This document shows positions 25,469 to 34,190 of a DNA stretch of 52,818 nt, piece by piece; the first letter of the stretch is position 1; each line of letters starts with the position of its first letter. This DNA is from Omnitrophica WOR_2 bacterium GWF2_43_52 (GTDB lineage Bacteria; Omnitrophota; Gorgyraeia; Gygaellales; UBA12090). The translations under genes were made by a program, and so were the position numbers. Below the pieces are notes generated by a model. It saw only the letters and a list, made by a program, of their open reading frames with translations, was not told where the DNA came from and did not search any database. The DNA lies in NCBI GenBank assembly GCA_001805445.1, contig MHGF01000012.1:1-52818 (forward strand), read 5' to 3'.

Positions 25469-25818
25469 ATAACAGTTTTATTAAATTCAAAATGGTTAAA
25501 ATCAAACTGACTACTAAAATAAAGAAAACAGTCTTGCAGTTGAAAAAACTTAATCCGGACAAGATTATCCTTTTTGGTTCGTACGCGAAAAATCAGCAAG
25601 ATGAAAATAGCGATATCGATATCTTATTTATAAAGGAAAAATTTAAAGAGCGTAGGATTATTGATAGGATTCACAGCATTTATAAAAAGATTACTGTGAG
25701 CGGCGCAGATATAATTCCCTATACCCCTATGGAAATACAGCAGCGCATGGGGTTTAATGATTTTTTTTTACAGGACGCCTTAAAGGAAGGCATTGTGTTG
25801 TATGAGAAAAAAAACTAA
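25462..25818 (+). CDS. MNT-type nucleotidyltransferase paired with HEPN
   Basis: 118 residues (an in-frame ATG at 25492, MVKIKL, is the alternative start). It carries GS-x10-DID (GSYAKNQQDENSDID) and a C-terminal ALKEGIVLYEKKN. The start overlaps the previous gene and the end overlaps the HEPN gene at 25802 by 17 bases, which indicates translational coupling. It is the predicted cognate of that HEPN protein. Confidence 0.82.
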   Translation: MVNNSFIKFKMVKIKLTTKIKKTVLQLKKLNPDKIILFGSYAKNQQDENSDIDILFIKEKFKERRIIDRIHSIYKKITVSGADIIPYTPMEIQQRMGFNDFFLQDALKEGIVLYEKKN

Positions 25819-26221
25819 AAATCCGCTTGCGGAAGACTGGTTTTCCCGAGGCGATGCCGATTTAGACGTAGCAAATATAACGCTTAGGGAAAGCCAGCAT
25901 TTTGCTTTAGTATGTTTTTTAAGCCAACAGTCTGCTGAAAAGTATCTTAAGGGATTTTTGACTCTCAAAAATAAGAAATTTAGGAAAACACATTTTCTTG
26001 ATGAATTGGTAGAAAATGCTTCAAGAATACACAAAAAATTTTCTGAGTTGATCCCCTTCGCGAAATCCCTTGATGGTTATTATATTGACACACGTTACCC
26101 TGTTGATTGGTCAAAGACATATCGCAGGCACGACGCTTTTCAGGCATTAAAGGATGCAAATGAAATCATAGGTGCAATTAAAAAAGCGATACAAAGATAT
26201 AGGAGTGCCTCATTGGGATAA
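25802..26221 (+). CDS. HEPN-domain protein (PF05168-like)
   Basis: 139 residues, ATG at 25802 (the longer TTG start at 25793 is less likely). AEDWFSRGDADLDVANITL and SQQSAEKYLKGFL, followed by KTHFLDELVE, are the classic long HEPN pattern found next to MNT proteins. I do not see the R-x4-6-H RNase motif that is clear in the HEPN at 23970, so it may not be a nuclease toxin. Confidence 0.8.
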   Translation: MRKKTKNPLAEDWFSRGDADLDVANITLRESQHFALVCFLSQQSAEKYLKGFLTLKNKKFRKTHFLDELVENASRIHKKFSELIPFAKSLDGYYIDTRYPVDWSKTYRRHDAFQALKDANEIIGAIKKAIQRYRSASLG

Positions 26222-26355
26222 AAGCCACGGTATTCTGAGGAGTTTACTAGAGGAAAGATAGCGCAAATGCTAAAAAAGTGCAGTCAAACTGATGTGGTTT
26301 GCTGGAGCGGTTGTCAGCCCTGCCAGCTAAAATTATCAAAAGAGTATACATTTTA

Positions 26356-26396
26356 CCCTCAGGCTTTATATCTCTCTGTAGTGCCTGAGGGTTTTT
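26356..26396 (+). terminator. Strong intrinsic terminator
   Basis: CCCTCAGGC / GCCTGAGGG perfect 9-bp stem followed by TTTTT. It closes the HEPN-MNT operon, 22 bases before the next gene. Because it is so close to that gene it could also act as a leader attenuator. Confidence 0.8.
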
Positions 26397-26418
26397 CTTT
26401 ATCCTTAAAGGTCGCGCT

Positions 26419-26856
26419 ATGCCGAGAATAGAAGTATCTAAAATTATCCACGCTGATAAGAAACACGTATATGATATTATTAGGAATATGGAGTCTTTTC
26501 CTGAGTTTATGCGTGATGTAAAAAAGGTGAGGGTAGTTGAAAGTCAAGGCAACCGTGTGGTGGCTGAATGGAAAACCGACATTGACGGCGCGCCTGTAGA
26601 GTGGGTTGAGGAAGATATTTTTGACGGTGAGAAAATGACCTGCAGCTTTAAGGCGATAGAGGGCGATTATAAATATGAGGGTTTGTGGAAACTAAGCGAG
26701 GATGGTGCAGGCAAAACAAGGGTATCAATTCTAGCGAATTTTGACTGGGAAGTGCCCACGTTAGAAAAGTTTATAGGTAATATTTTAGAAAAGAAAGCCC
26801 GTAATTCCCTCAAAAGCATGCTTAACGCAATTCAGAAAAAGATAAAACATGGATAA
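26419..26856 (+). CDS. SRPBCC (START/Coq10-like) ligand-binding protein
   Basis: 145 residues. MPRIEVSKIIHADKKHVYDIIRNMESFPEFM is the beta-alpha opening of polyketide-cyclase/dehydrase and Coq10-like SRPBCC proteins, with the later ANFDWEVPTLEKFIG and a long C-terminal helix. Such proteins hold hydrophobic ligands. It overlaps the acyl-ACP-reductase-like gene by eight bases, so a lipid or quinone-type ligand connected with that enzyme is a reasonable guess. Confidence 0.85.
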   Translation: MPRIEVSKIIHADKKHVYDIIRNMESFPEFMRDVKKVRVVESQGNRVVAEWKTDIDGAPVEWVEEDIFDGEKMTCSFKAIEGDYKYEGLWKLSEDGAGKTRVSILANFDWEVPTLEKFIGNILEKKARNSLKSMLNAIQKKIKHG

Positions 26857-27934
26857 ATTCGCATTCATTTTTCATCCGCTTGATTTAAGTTTATACGCAG
26901 ATGGTTTTAATGAGCATCATTTAAAGAAAATGAAACCTTCTTTAGTAGAAGGGGTAATGAAGTGGTTGCCTCCTTTTAAAAGAGAAACGATCACAGGAAT
27001 CAAATCTTTAACCGGAGATGAGATAGAAGGCGATATGATTTTAGTAAGCCTTTTGCCAGAACAGATTTTGTCTTTAGACAATAATTTTGTATTAAACAGG
27101 ATTATAGAAGCAGGCAAGATTGCGGAACAATCAGGAGCAAAGATTGTTGGTTTAGGTGCTTACGCTGCTCAAGTGGGTAAAAAAGGAGTTTTGATTGCAA
27201 AGAGCTTAAAAATTCCTGTAACTACTGGCAGCAGTTATACTGTATCAGTTGCGGTGGAAGCCATTCTCAAGGCGGCTGCTATGGTAGGAATTAAGCTTGT
27301 TAATGCGAAAATAGTGATTATAGGCGCTACGGGTTCGGTGGGAAGTATTTGCTCAAAATTATTAGTTGCGCAAGGAGCCCATGTAGTCATTGTAGCAAGG
27401 AATTATAGCCGTCTTACAGAATTGAAAAATGAGATGTTGGCTGATATTCCAGACGCAGCTATTGAAATTGACGGCGATATCAATAAGGCAATTAGGGATG
27501 CGGACATTATTATAACATCCACAAGCACACCTCTGGATTTAATAGAAGTGAAAGCATTAAATCCGGGTACGATAATTTGTGATATTTCTCGGCCTAAGAA
27601 CATATCTCGGGAATCATTACATAATAGGGATGATATATTGGTTATTGAAGGTGGAGTAGTTAAACCGCCGGGAAATGTTGATTTTCATTTTTCTTTTGGT
27701 TTGCCTTTCGGTTTAGCATATGCGTGTATAGCTGAGACGATGATATTAACTCTTGAAAAGCGATATGAGAATTATTCAATTGGGGGGAATGTATCAGTAG
27801 AAAAAGCAGAAGAAATGGGACGCCTTGCAAAAAAGCACGGATTTAAGCTTGCTAAACTAATGAGCTTTGATAGGCAAATTTCAAATGGGCAGATAGAGAA
27901 AGTAAAAGAAGCTCGCTCTATTTTTAAAAATTAA
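26849..27934 (+). CDS. Long-chain acyl-ACP/acyl-CoA reductase-like dehydrogenase
   Basis: 361 residues resembling the cyanobacterial acyl-ACP reductase that makes fatty aldehydes. Landmarks in the same order: GLGAYAAQVG, TTGSSYT, a Rossmann motif VVIIGATGSVGS, DISRPKN, EGGVVKPPG, and AYACIAETM with Cys293, which aligns with the nucleophilic cysteine of the cyanobacterial enzyme; then SIGGNVSVEKAEEMG and KHGFKL. This would make an acyl-thioester-dependent NADPH reductase. No aldehyde-deformylating oxygenase is beside it, so the aldehyde's fate is unknown. Family membership is firmly suggested; the exact substrate is inference. Confidence 0.8.
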   Translation: MDKFAFIFHPLDLSLYADGFNEHHLKKMKPSLVEGVMKWLPPFKRETITGIKSLTGDEIEGDMILVSLLPEQILSLDNNFVLNRIIEAGKIAEQSGAKIVGLGAYAAQVGKKGVLIAKSLKIPVTTGSSYTVSVAVEAILKAAAMVGIKLVNAKIVIIGATGSVGSICSKLLVAQGAHVVIVARNYSRLTELKNEMLADIPDAAIEIDGDINKAIRDADIIITSTSTPLDLIEVKALNPGTIICDISRPKNISRESLHNRDDILVIEGGVVKPPGNVDFHFSFGLPFGLAYACIAETMILTLEKRYENYSIGGNVSVEKAEEMGRLAKKHGFKLAKLMSFDRQISNGQIEKVKEARSIFKN

Positions 27935-27935
27935 A

Positions 27936-30104
27936 ATGAATACGTACTCAATATTTTCATTTATAGCTGTTATTCTTTGTATTATTTTATCTTTTTGGGT
28001 AGTTATAAAGCGAAGATCCCCTTTTTCAATATCATTTTCAAGAGTTTGTTTTTTAATTGGCATCTGGACAGCTTTTCCTTTTGTTAATAGTATAACAAAA
28101 ACAGATGCGGAGGCATTAGTTTTTACTAGATTATTGTATTTAGCTGCTTCATTTGTTCCTTATTTCTTCTTCAGATTCATGTTTATAGTAATGGAGATTA
28201 CTTCCGATCCAAATATTAAGCGATTTAGCTTATTTTCATTAGCATTTGCCATTTTCTTTTTTGTGTCTTGCAATAGTCCTCTTTTTATTAAGGGTGTAGT
28301 GAAATATGCTCCATATTTTACTGTAGTTCCCGGCCCTCTGTATTTATTATTTGCCATATATTTTGGTTTGTCATACGGATATGCAACTCCTAAATTATTA
28401 AAGATTTATTCTGGCTCAAAAAGTCATAGAAGAAATCAACTAAAATATATAATTATCGCCTTTTTTCTTGCATTCATGGCAGGAACGATGCATTTTCTTG
28501 CTGCTTATAGAATACCTGAAATTTTTCCTCACGATATCTTAGTGATTACTTTTACTCTGATTTTTGCCTATGCGATTGTTCGCTATCGTCTTCTTGATAT
28601 TACGATCGCCCTTACCCGCGCGAGCATTTTTGTCATTGTCTACACCCTTGTTTTAGGTATTCCTTTCGCGCTGGCAGGGTTCTTAGGGGAGTGGCTTTCA
28701 ATACATATAGGCCAGAATTGGTGGATGGCGCCTCTTGTGTTGATGGCAATTTTGGCAACTACAGGGCCTTTTCTTTATATCTATTTACAGCGTAAGGCTG
28801 AAGACCGGCTCTTAAAGGAGCAGAAGCGCTATCAGGATACGCTTAAAAAGGCATCTTTAGGCATGACGAGAATTAGAGACCTTAATAAATTAATTAAGCT
28901 TATTGTCCATGTTGTTGCCAAGTCTGTGCGCCTTAATTTTGCCAGTATTTATATCCTTGATAATGATGACGTGTTATATAGGCTGGGAGCGGAGAAGAAT
29001 AAAAGTAATGCCCTGGTATCTGAAATCAGCAGTACATCTTCCTTGATTAATTGGCTGACAAAGAATAAAGACGCGCTTGTATTTGAGGAAATTAAACGGC
29101 AGATGCATGATCATACTACAGAAGAGTTGGAGGATTTAAGAAGCCAGATGCTTTCCATTGATGCCTCGGTGGTTATTCCCAGTTTTATTGGGGATAGGCT
29201 GTTGGCTTTTATGGTATTAGGAGAGAAGCGCTCAGGTGAAATATATTCTCAGGATGACTTGAGCGTATTTACCGTGCTTGCTAATCAGGCGGCATTGGCT
29301 ATTGAGAATGCCCGTTTTTTTGAAGAGGCAAAAGAGATGCAGGAGCAGATTGCCCAAGCGGAGAAAATGGCTACCATCGGCACTATGGCAGACGGGTTAT
29401 CGCATCAGATTAATAACCGCTTCCATGCCCTTTCCATGATTACCGGAGATACCATGGATACCATACATCTTGTTGATATGTCAACGTATACGCCTGAGCA
29501 GAAGGAGCTTATCACTCAAATCCGGCATAGCCTTGAGCGCATCCAGGCTAATGTCGTGCAGGGAGGCGAAGTGGTCAAGGGCATGCTTAAATATACTAGA
29601 AAAGGGGATGCGGGACTTATGGCAATTACCTTGGATAAAGTGCTTGATGCCACCCTTGAGATGGTTCAATATAAAATAAAATTGAGCATGATTGATATTG
29701 TCAGGGATTACCCGAAAGATATCGCTTCTGTAGTGGGAAACCTGACGCAGCTTCAGGAAGTTTTTTTTAACCTAATTGATAATGCCTATGACGCGATGAT
29801 GGAGCGTAAAGATACCTTGAAAGAAGAAGGCTATCGCGGTAGAATCAGGATTTATACGGAAAATGTAAACAGCGGTTTCCTTACCATTCATCTTGAAGAT
29901 AACGGGATAGGAGTAAAGCTTGAGGATTTTAAGAAGTTGTTTACCCCTTTTTTTACCACTAAGGTTTCAAGCCGCAGGGGAACAGGCTTAGGCTTATACG
30001 TTATCAAGAAAATTATTGCCTCAAACCATGGGGGAACAATAAATGTCTCCTCAACTTATAAACAAGGGACACGATTTACTATAGAATTACCTATGCATAA
30101 TTAA
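27936..30104 (+). CDS. Membrane histidine kinase with GAF domain
   Basis: 722 residues. The N-terminal ~290 residues contain about eight hydrophobic helices (a 7TM/MASE-like sensor, family not recognised). A GAF domain follows (about 315-460), then a kinase core with His490 in LSHQINNRFH, an N-box (FFNLIDNAYDAM), G1 (EDNGIGV) and G2 (GTGLGLYVIKKI). The H-box reads SHQINN, closer to the SHEINN/NtrB-like style. It begins one base after the reductase stop without a clear ribosome site, so translation is probably coupled. The next gene is a single-domain response regulator, a likely partner. Confidence 0.9.
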   Translation: MNTYSIFSFIAVILCIILSFWVVIKRRSPFSISFSRVCFLIGIWTAFPFVNSITKTDAEALVFTRLLYLAASFVPYFFFRFMFIVMEITSDPNIKRFSLFSLAFAIFFFVSCNSPLFIKGVVKYAPYFTVVPGPLYLLFAIYFGLSYGYATPKLLKIYSGSKSHRRNQLKYIIIAFFLAFMAGTMHFLAAYRIPEIFPHDILVITFTLIFAYAIVRYRLLDITIALTRASIFVIVYTLVLGIPFALAGFLGEWLSIHIGQNWWMAPLVLMAILATTGPFLYIYLQRKAEDRLLKEQKRYQDTLKKASLGMTRIRDLNKLIKLIVHVVAKSVRLNFASIYILDNDDVLYRLGAEKNKSNALVSEISSTSSLINWLTKNKDALVFEEIKRQMHDHTTEELEDLRSQMLSIDASVVIPSFIGDRLLAFMVLGEKRSGEIYSQDDLSVFTVLANQAALAIENARFFEEAKEMQEQIAQAEKMATIGTMADGLSHQINNRFHALSMITGDTMDTIHLVDMSTYTPEQKELITQIRHSLERIQANVVQGGEVVKGMLKYTRKGDAGLMAITLDKVLDATLEMVQYKIKLSMIDIVRDYPKDIASVVGNLTQLQEVFFNLIDNAYDAMMERKDTLKEEGYRGRIRIYTENVNSGFLTIHLEDNGIGVKLEDFKKLFTPFFTTKVSSRRGTGLGLYVIKKIIASNHGGTINVSSTYKQGTRFTIELPMHN

Positions 30105-30118
30105 AGGAGGTATCGGGC

Positions 30119-30481
30119 ATGCCGGTGAGATTGCTTATTGTTGACGATGAGGATGATGTGCGGGAATTCGCGGCAAGTTTCTTTCGAAAACGCAAGATAG
30201 AGGTAGTTACGGCTTCCAGCGGAGAAGAAGCGGTTAAAATAGTGGTAAGCCAGGAACCTAAAATAGTGCTTTTAGATATTAAGATGGATGGCATTGACGG
30301 CATTGAAACCTTAAAGCGCATCAAAGAGCTGAATAAACAGATAAAAGTGATTATGATTACCGGCCGTGATGACGAAGAAGCAAAGCAGAAGACCAAGGAT
30401 CTGGGCGCCTATGGCTATATAAATAAGCCGCTTGAGCTTGATGAACTGGAAAAGATGGTAATGAAACTTCTGGAAAAATAA
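30119..30481 (+). CDS. Single-domain response regulator (CheY-like)
   Basis: 120 residues, receiver domain only. It has the acidic pocket VDDEDD, phospho-acceptor Asp53 in LLDIKMDG, the conserved Thr in MITGRDD and Lys in INKPLEL. A strong AAAGGAGG precedes the ATG. It sits 14 bases after the histidine kinase and has no output domain, so it would act by protein contact or in a phosphorelay towards the triple-receiver protein next door. Confidence 0.9.
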   Translation: MPVRLLIVDDEDDVREFAASFFRKRKIEVVTASSGEEAVKIVVSQEPKIVLLDIKMDGIDGIETLKRIKELNKQIKVIMITGRDDEEAKQKTKDLGAYGYINKPLELDELEKMVMKLLEK

Positions 30482-30516
30482 GGAGACGCGAGTTTTAAGT
30501 AATCAGTGGCCATGCT

Positions 30517-32823
30517 ATGATTAAAAAGATATTAGTGGTAGATGATAGCCATCTTGTAAGAAAGGTAGTCGGGGATGCCTTGCAGGATAATAATTACACC
30601 GTGGATGTTGCCTCTTGCGGCGGCGAATGCCTTGAAAAGATCGCGCATAATGAATATGATTTGGCGATTATTGATTATCTGATGCCGGATATGAATGGAT
30701 TAGAGGTCTTTAAGGAGATGAATAATAGAAAATATGACCTCCCTGTTCTGATGTTAACGGGCGAAGGTTCTGAGTCTGTTGCGGCTGAGGCCATGAAATT
30801 AGGGGTATTGGATTATGTAATTAAAAAAGATAATTATAGCGAGGCGGTTATCAAGATCATTAATGAGACCGCCTCTGTCTGTGAGAATATATTGGAAGTA
30901 CGCCGGTTAAAACGCGAAATCCAGGAAGGTGTAAAAAAAGAAGGCCAAAGGCCGGAACTGCCTGCGAAAAACAGGGTACTGGTGGTAGATGATAGCTATT
31001 TAGTAAGAATGATGGTGGTAGATGCGCTAAGGGATAATAAATTTGAGGTTGATGCTGCCTCCTGCGGCAGCGAATGCCTTGAAAAGATCGCGCGTAATGA
31101 GTATGATTTAGCTGTGGTTGATTATCAAATGCCGGATATGAGCGGGTTAGAAGTACTTAAAGAAATAAATAATAGGAAGCTCGAGCTTCCCGTGATTATG
31201 CTTACCGGAGAGGGTTCAGAGGAGATCGCGGTCCAGGCCATGAAGTTAGGCGCTATGGATTATGCAACTAAGGACATTGGGTATATCCAGATTTTGCCAG
31301 ATATTGTCCGGGACAATCTGTATATTTACACAACTATGGCAAAACTCGCGGGCAGAGAAAAAGAGAAAAAAGAAATCGTTAAAGTAAAAGAAAGAATATT
31401 GATCGTCGATGATAGCTTGACAGCAAGAGAAAGCCTTAAATGCCTGCTTATTTCCGAAGAGTATGAGGTTGATACTGCCTCTTGCGGCAGCGAATGCCTT
31501 GAAAAAATCGCGCACAGTAAATATGATTTAGCCGTGATTGATTATCATATGCCGGATATGAACGGCTTAGAAGTGCTTACACAGATATATACTATGAAGC
31601 TTGAGCTTCCTGTGATTATGCTTACAGGCAAAGGTTCAGAGGAGGTCGCGGTACAGGCTATGAAATTAGGGGCATTAGATTATGTCATTAAGGCGGCTGG
31701 GTATTTAGAATTAGTGCCTGAAAACATTAGAAGGAACCTGAAAATTTTTGAAATGAAAAGAGAGAAGGTGAATTTAGAACACAAGTTATACAGAAAAAAT
31801 AAAGAGTTGGAGAATAGGATACATCAGCTGCGCGTATTAAGCGAGATAAGCAAAGAGATTGAGGAGAATGTTGATTTAAAAAGCACTCTCGCGGTCATCG
31901 TTTCTAAGATATCAGAATTGTTGTCTTGCGCGAGAGTTACTATTATGCTTATTGATAAGCAAAGGAAATATTTAACCATTAAAGCGGCAAAGGGTTTCCC
32001 TGACGAAAAAATAGAGAAGGTTAAGGTTAAAATGGGCGAGCATATTTCCGGGCATGTGGCTGCCTCCGGAGAAGCCGTATTTATCCCTAATATTGAAGAA
32101 GATGCCCGTTTTATGAAGAGAAATGAAGAGCAGTATTTCACAAAATCTCTCATATGCGTTCCATTAAAGATAAGAGATAGCGTTATAGGCGTGATTAATG
32201 TCAATAACAAGCATAGCAATGAAACATTCACCATCGATGAAAAAGATATTTTAATGACGATCGCCTATAACGCGGCAATTGCTATTGAGAAATCCAAGTA
32301 CTACGAAGAACTGAAGATGGCGGGAGTAACTGACCATCTCACGGGGCTTTATAACCGAAGGCATTTTTATGACGTGCTGGATATGGAAATAGAAAAGGCC
32401 AAGCGTTACAAGACTTATTTCTCTCTGGTGCTTATTGATATTGATGATTTTAAGAAGATTAATGACTCCTACGGCCATCAGCAGGGCGATGAGGTATTGA
32501 TGGGGATTTCGCGGTTGATTTCTCAGTCAATCCGCAAACCGGATATTTTATCCAGATATGGAGGGGATGAATTTACCCTGTTTCTGCCTCAGACTACTGT
32601 TGATGAAGCGGCAGCATTGCTGGAGAGGATTAAATCCGCGGTAGAAAGGCACTCGTTTTCATCCGATATCCTTAATGATTTGAAACTTACGGTGAGTTTA
32701 GGTGTTGTGGGATATGAAAAAGAGATGGCGTTAGAAGAATTGCTGGAATGTGTGGATAAGGCGTTATATATGGCAAAACAAAAAGGAAAAAACAATTATT
32801 TTATCTTTAGCAGAGATATGTGA
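30517..32823 (+). CDS. Triple-receiver GAF diguanylate cyclase
   Basis: 768 residues, with three receiver domains in tandem (phospho-acceptors Asp53, Asp202, Asp342), a coiled-coil linker (about 410-435), a GAF domain (about 440-590) and a GGDEF domain. The catalytic RYGGDEF is intact (GGDEF 682-686) and an RxxD product-inhibition site (RKPD 673-676) stands five residues before it. It is therefore a predicted active c-di-GMP synthase with feedback control, driven by phosphorylation and perhaps a GAF ligand. The three receivers are very similar even in DNA (CGGCGAATGCCTTGAAAA blocks), a sign of recent triplication. It is next to an HD-GYP phosphodiesterase. Confidence 0.92.
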   Translation: MIKKILVVDDSHLVRKVVGDALQDNNYTVDVASCGGECLEKIAHNEYDLAIIDYLMPDMNGLEVFKEMNNRKYDLPVLMLTGEGSESVAAEAMKLGVLDYVIKKDNYSEAVIKIINETASVCENILEVRRLKREIQEGVKKEGQRPELPAKNRVLVVDDSYLVRMMVVDALRDNKFEVDAASCGSECLEKIARNEYDLAVVDYQMPDMSGLEVLKEINNRKLELPVIMLTGEGSEEIAVQAMKLGAMDYATKDIGYIQILPDIVRDNLYIYTTMAKLAGREKEKKEIVKVKERILIVDDSLTARESLKCLLISEEYEVDTASCGSECLEKIAHSKYDLAVIDYHMPDMNGLEVLTQIYTMKLELPVIMLTGKGSEEVAVQAMKLGALDYVIKAAGYLELVPENIRRNLKIFEMKREKVNLEHKLYRKNKELENRIHQLRVLSEISKEIEENVDLKSTLAVIVSKISELLSCARVTIMLIDKQRKYLTIKAAKGFPDEKIEKVKVKMGEHISGHVAASGEAVFIPNIEEDARFMKRNEEQYFTKSLICVPLKIRDSVIGVINVNNKHSNETFTIDEKDILMTIAYNAAIAIEKSKYYEELKMAGVTDHLTGLYNRRHFYDVLDMEIEKAKRYKTYFSLVLIDIDDFKKINDSYGHQQGDEVLMGISRLISQSIRKPDILSRYGGDEFTLFLPQTTVDEAAALLERIKSAVERHSFSSDILNDLKLTVSLGVVGYEKEMALEELLECVDKALYMAKQKGKNNYFIFSRDM

Positions 32824-32849
32824 TGGCATAAAATGGAGGGGTATGTGTA

Positions 32850-34037
32850 ATGGTATATAGTAGAAAAATCAATCGCCATAGGGCCATTGACTATAAGAAA
32901 GAACTGGAAGACGCGGCAAAGTCAATGATTTTGATCCACGACCCACAAGTGCTTATCAAGATGATCGTACGCAGGCTGGTGCAACGGGTGGGGATAAAAC
33001 ATGCCGGCATTCTCCTCTATAATAAAGAAAAACATACCTATGTGCTTACCGTATCCCGGGGGGCAAGCGGCTACAAAATACCCGCGGGGTTTGCCCGGAT
33101 GGATTCGGACAATCCGCTTATCCGTTTTTTTAAAGAACGTTATGACAAGAAATTATTTAACAGTGAAGTCCTGGAATATAAGAGGCTGAAGTATTTTTCA
33201 GCCCAGAAAAAACAAAATAAGGGAACGGCAAATTTCCTGAAAAAGGTTTCCTACCAAATGGAAATTTTTGACGCGATTGCCTGCGTGCCGAGTTTTTTCA
33301 GGGATGAGCTTATCGGGATATTACTTTTAGGGGTAAAAGAAAGAAATGCCGCTTTTAAGCAGGAAGAACTCAATTTTTTTGCCGCGCTTGCCTCTGATGT
33401 GGCGATGGCAATCCAGAATGCCCGGCTTTTTAAAGAACTCGAGGCGGAGCTTGAAAAACGCCGAAGCCTTTTTCTCCATACGACCATTGCCTTAGCGGCA
33501 ACGATTGATGCCAAAGACCACTATACCCACGGCCATATCTCTCGGGTGACGAATTACAGTATGGCAATCGGACAGAAGATTAAGGAAGCGAAACGGTTAA
33601 ATGATAAGTTTGTGGAGGACCTCCATATAGCCAGCCTTTTACATGACATCGGTAAGATTGCTACGCCTGAGAGGATATTAAACAAAACCGCGGGCCTGAC
33701 GATTGGAGAGCGGAAGGTTATCCAGCAGCACCCTTTGACCGGAGTAACTATTTTACAGGCTATCAAGGAATTGCATGAGGTAATCCCGGGAGTTAAATAT
33801 CATCATGAACGTTATGACGGCAAAGGCTATCCTGAGGGCCTAAAAGGCAAGGAAATCCCCTTGAGCGCGTCTATCATTTCCGTTGCTGACTCCTTTGATG
33901 CCATGACGACCGACCGTCCCTACCGCAAAGCCTTGACCAGGGAAGAGGCTCTCTTAGAGCTGAAACGCTGCTCCGGCACGCAGTTTGATCCGGATGTGGT
34001 TAAGGTTGCTTGTAAAGCCCTTTTGCAACAAATCTGA
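32850..34037 (+). CDS. GAF-HD-GYP c-di-GMP phosphodiesterase
   Basis: 395 residues: a GAF domain (about 20-200), a connecting helix, then an HD-GYP domain. HD265-266 in LLHDIGK and the diagnostic HHERYDGKGYP (318-328) are complete, as are ADSFDAMTTDRPYR and the preceding YTHGHISRV. It is predicted to hydrolyse c-di-GMP, opposing the cyclase 26 bases upstream. GGAGG before the start supports the ATG at 32850. Confidence 0.92.
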   Translation: MVYSRKINRHRAIDYKKELEDAAKSMILIHDPQVLIKMIVRRLVQRVGIKHAGILLYNKEKHTYVLTVSRGASGYKIPAGFARMDSDNPLIRFFKERYDKKLFNSEVLEYKRLKYFSAQKKQNKGTANFLKKVSYQMEIFDAIACVPSFFRDELIGILLLGVKERNAAFKQEELNFFAALASDVAMAIQNARLFKELEAELEKRRSLFLHTTIALAATIDAKDHYTHGHISRVTNYSMAIGQKIKEAKRLNDKFVEDLHIASLLHDIGKIATPERILNKTAGLTIGERKVIQQHPLTGVTILQAIKELHEVIPGVKYHHERYDGKGYPEGLKGKEIPLSASIISVADSFDAMTTDRPYRKALTREEALLELKRCSGTQFDPDVVKVACKALLQQI

Positions 34038-34113
34038 TGCAGGGTAATAAAAAAATAAAATCTGCTTTTTAGGGTTTACTGCAGGTTTAACTAGCCAACA
34101 AGCCTCTTATGAA

Positions 34114-34169
34114 GCTTGCCCCAAACAAAACCTGTCATTAAACAGCAAAGTTTTGTTCGGGGCTTGCCC
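34114..34169. repeat. Palindromic dispersed repeat, family 1, copy a
   Basis: GCCCC-AA-ACAAAAC ... GTTTTGT-TC-GGGGC with about 18 bases between the arms. It is the reverse-complement relative of 40686-40740 and shares its arms with 52411-52522. It lies in the leader of the glycosyltransferase gene. Confidence 0.8.
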
Positions 34170-34190
34170 GGAAATAACTTTTATGTTATT

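Noticed and set aside
26259..26340. Third riboswitch-like element before the SRPBCC gene
   Set aside because: It shows a bulged CAG.CAAAC/GTTTGCTG stem but none of the GCAAACC, CAAAGCC or ACCGA blocks of the two leaders.
34116..34190. Upstream extension of the glycolipid glycosyltransferase
   Set aside because: The extension begins at a TTG inside a dispersed palindromic repeat and precedes the conserved N-terminus. Translation of it is unlikely.
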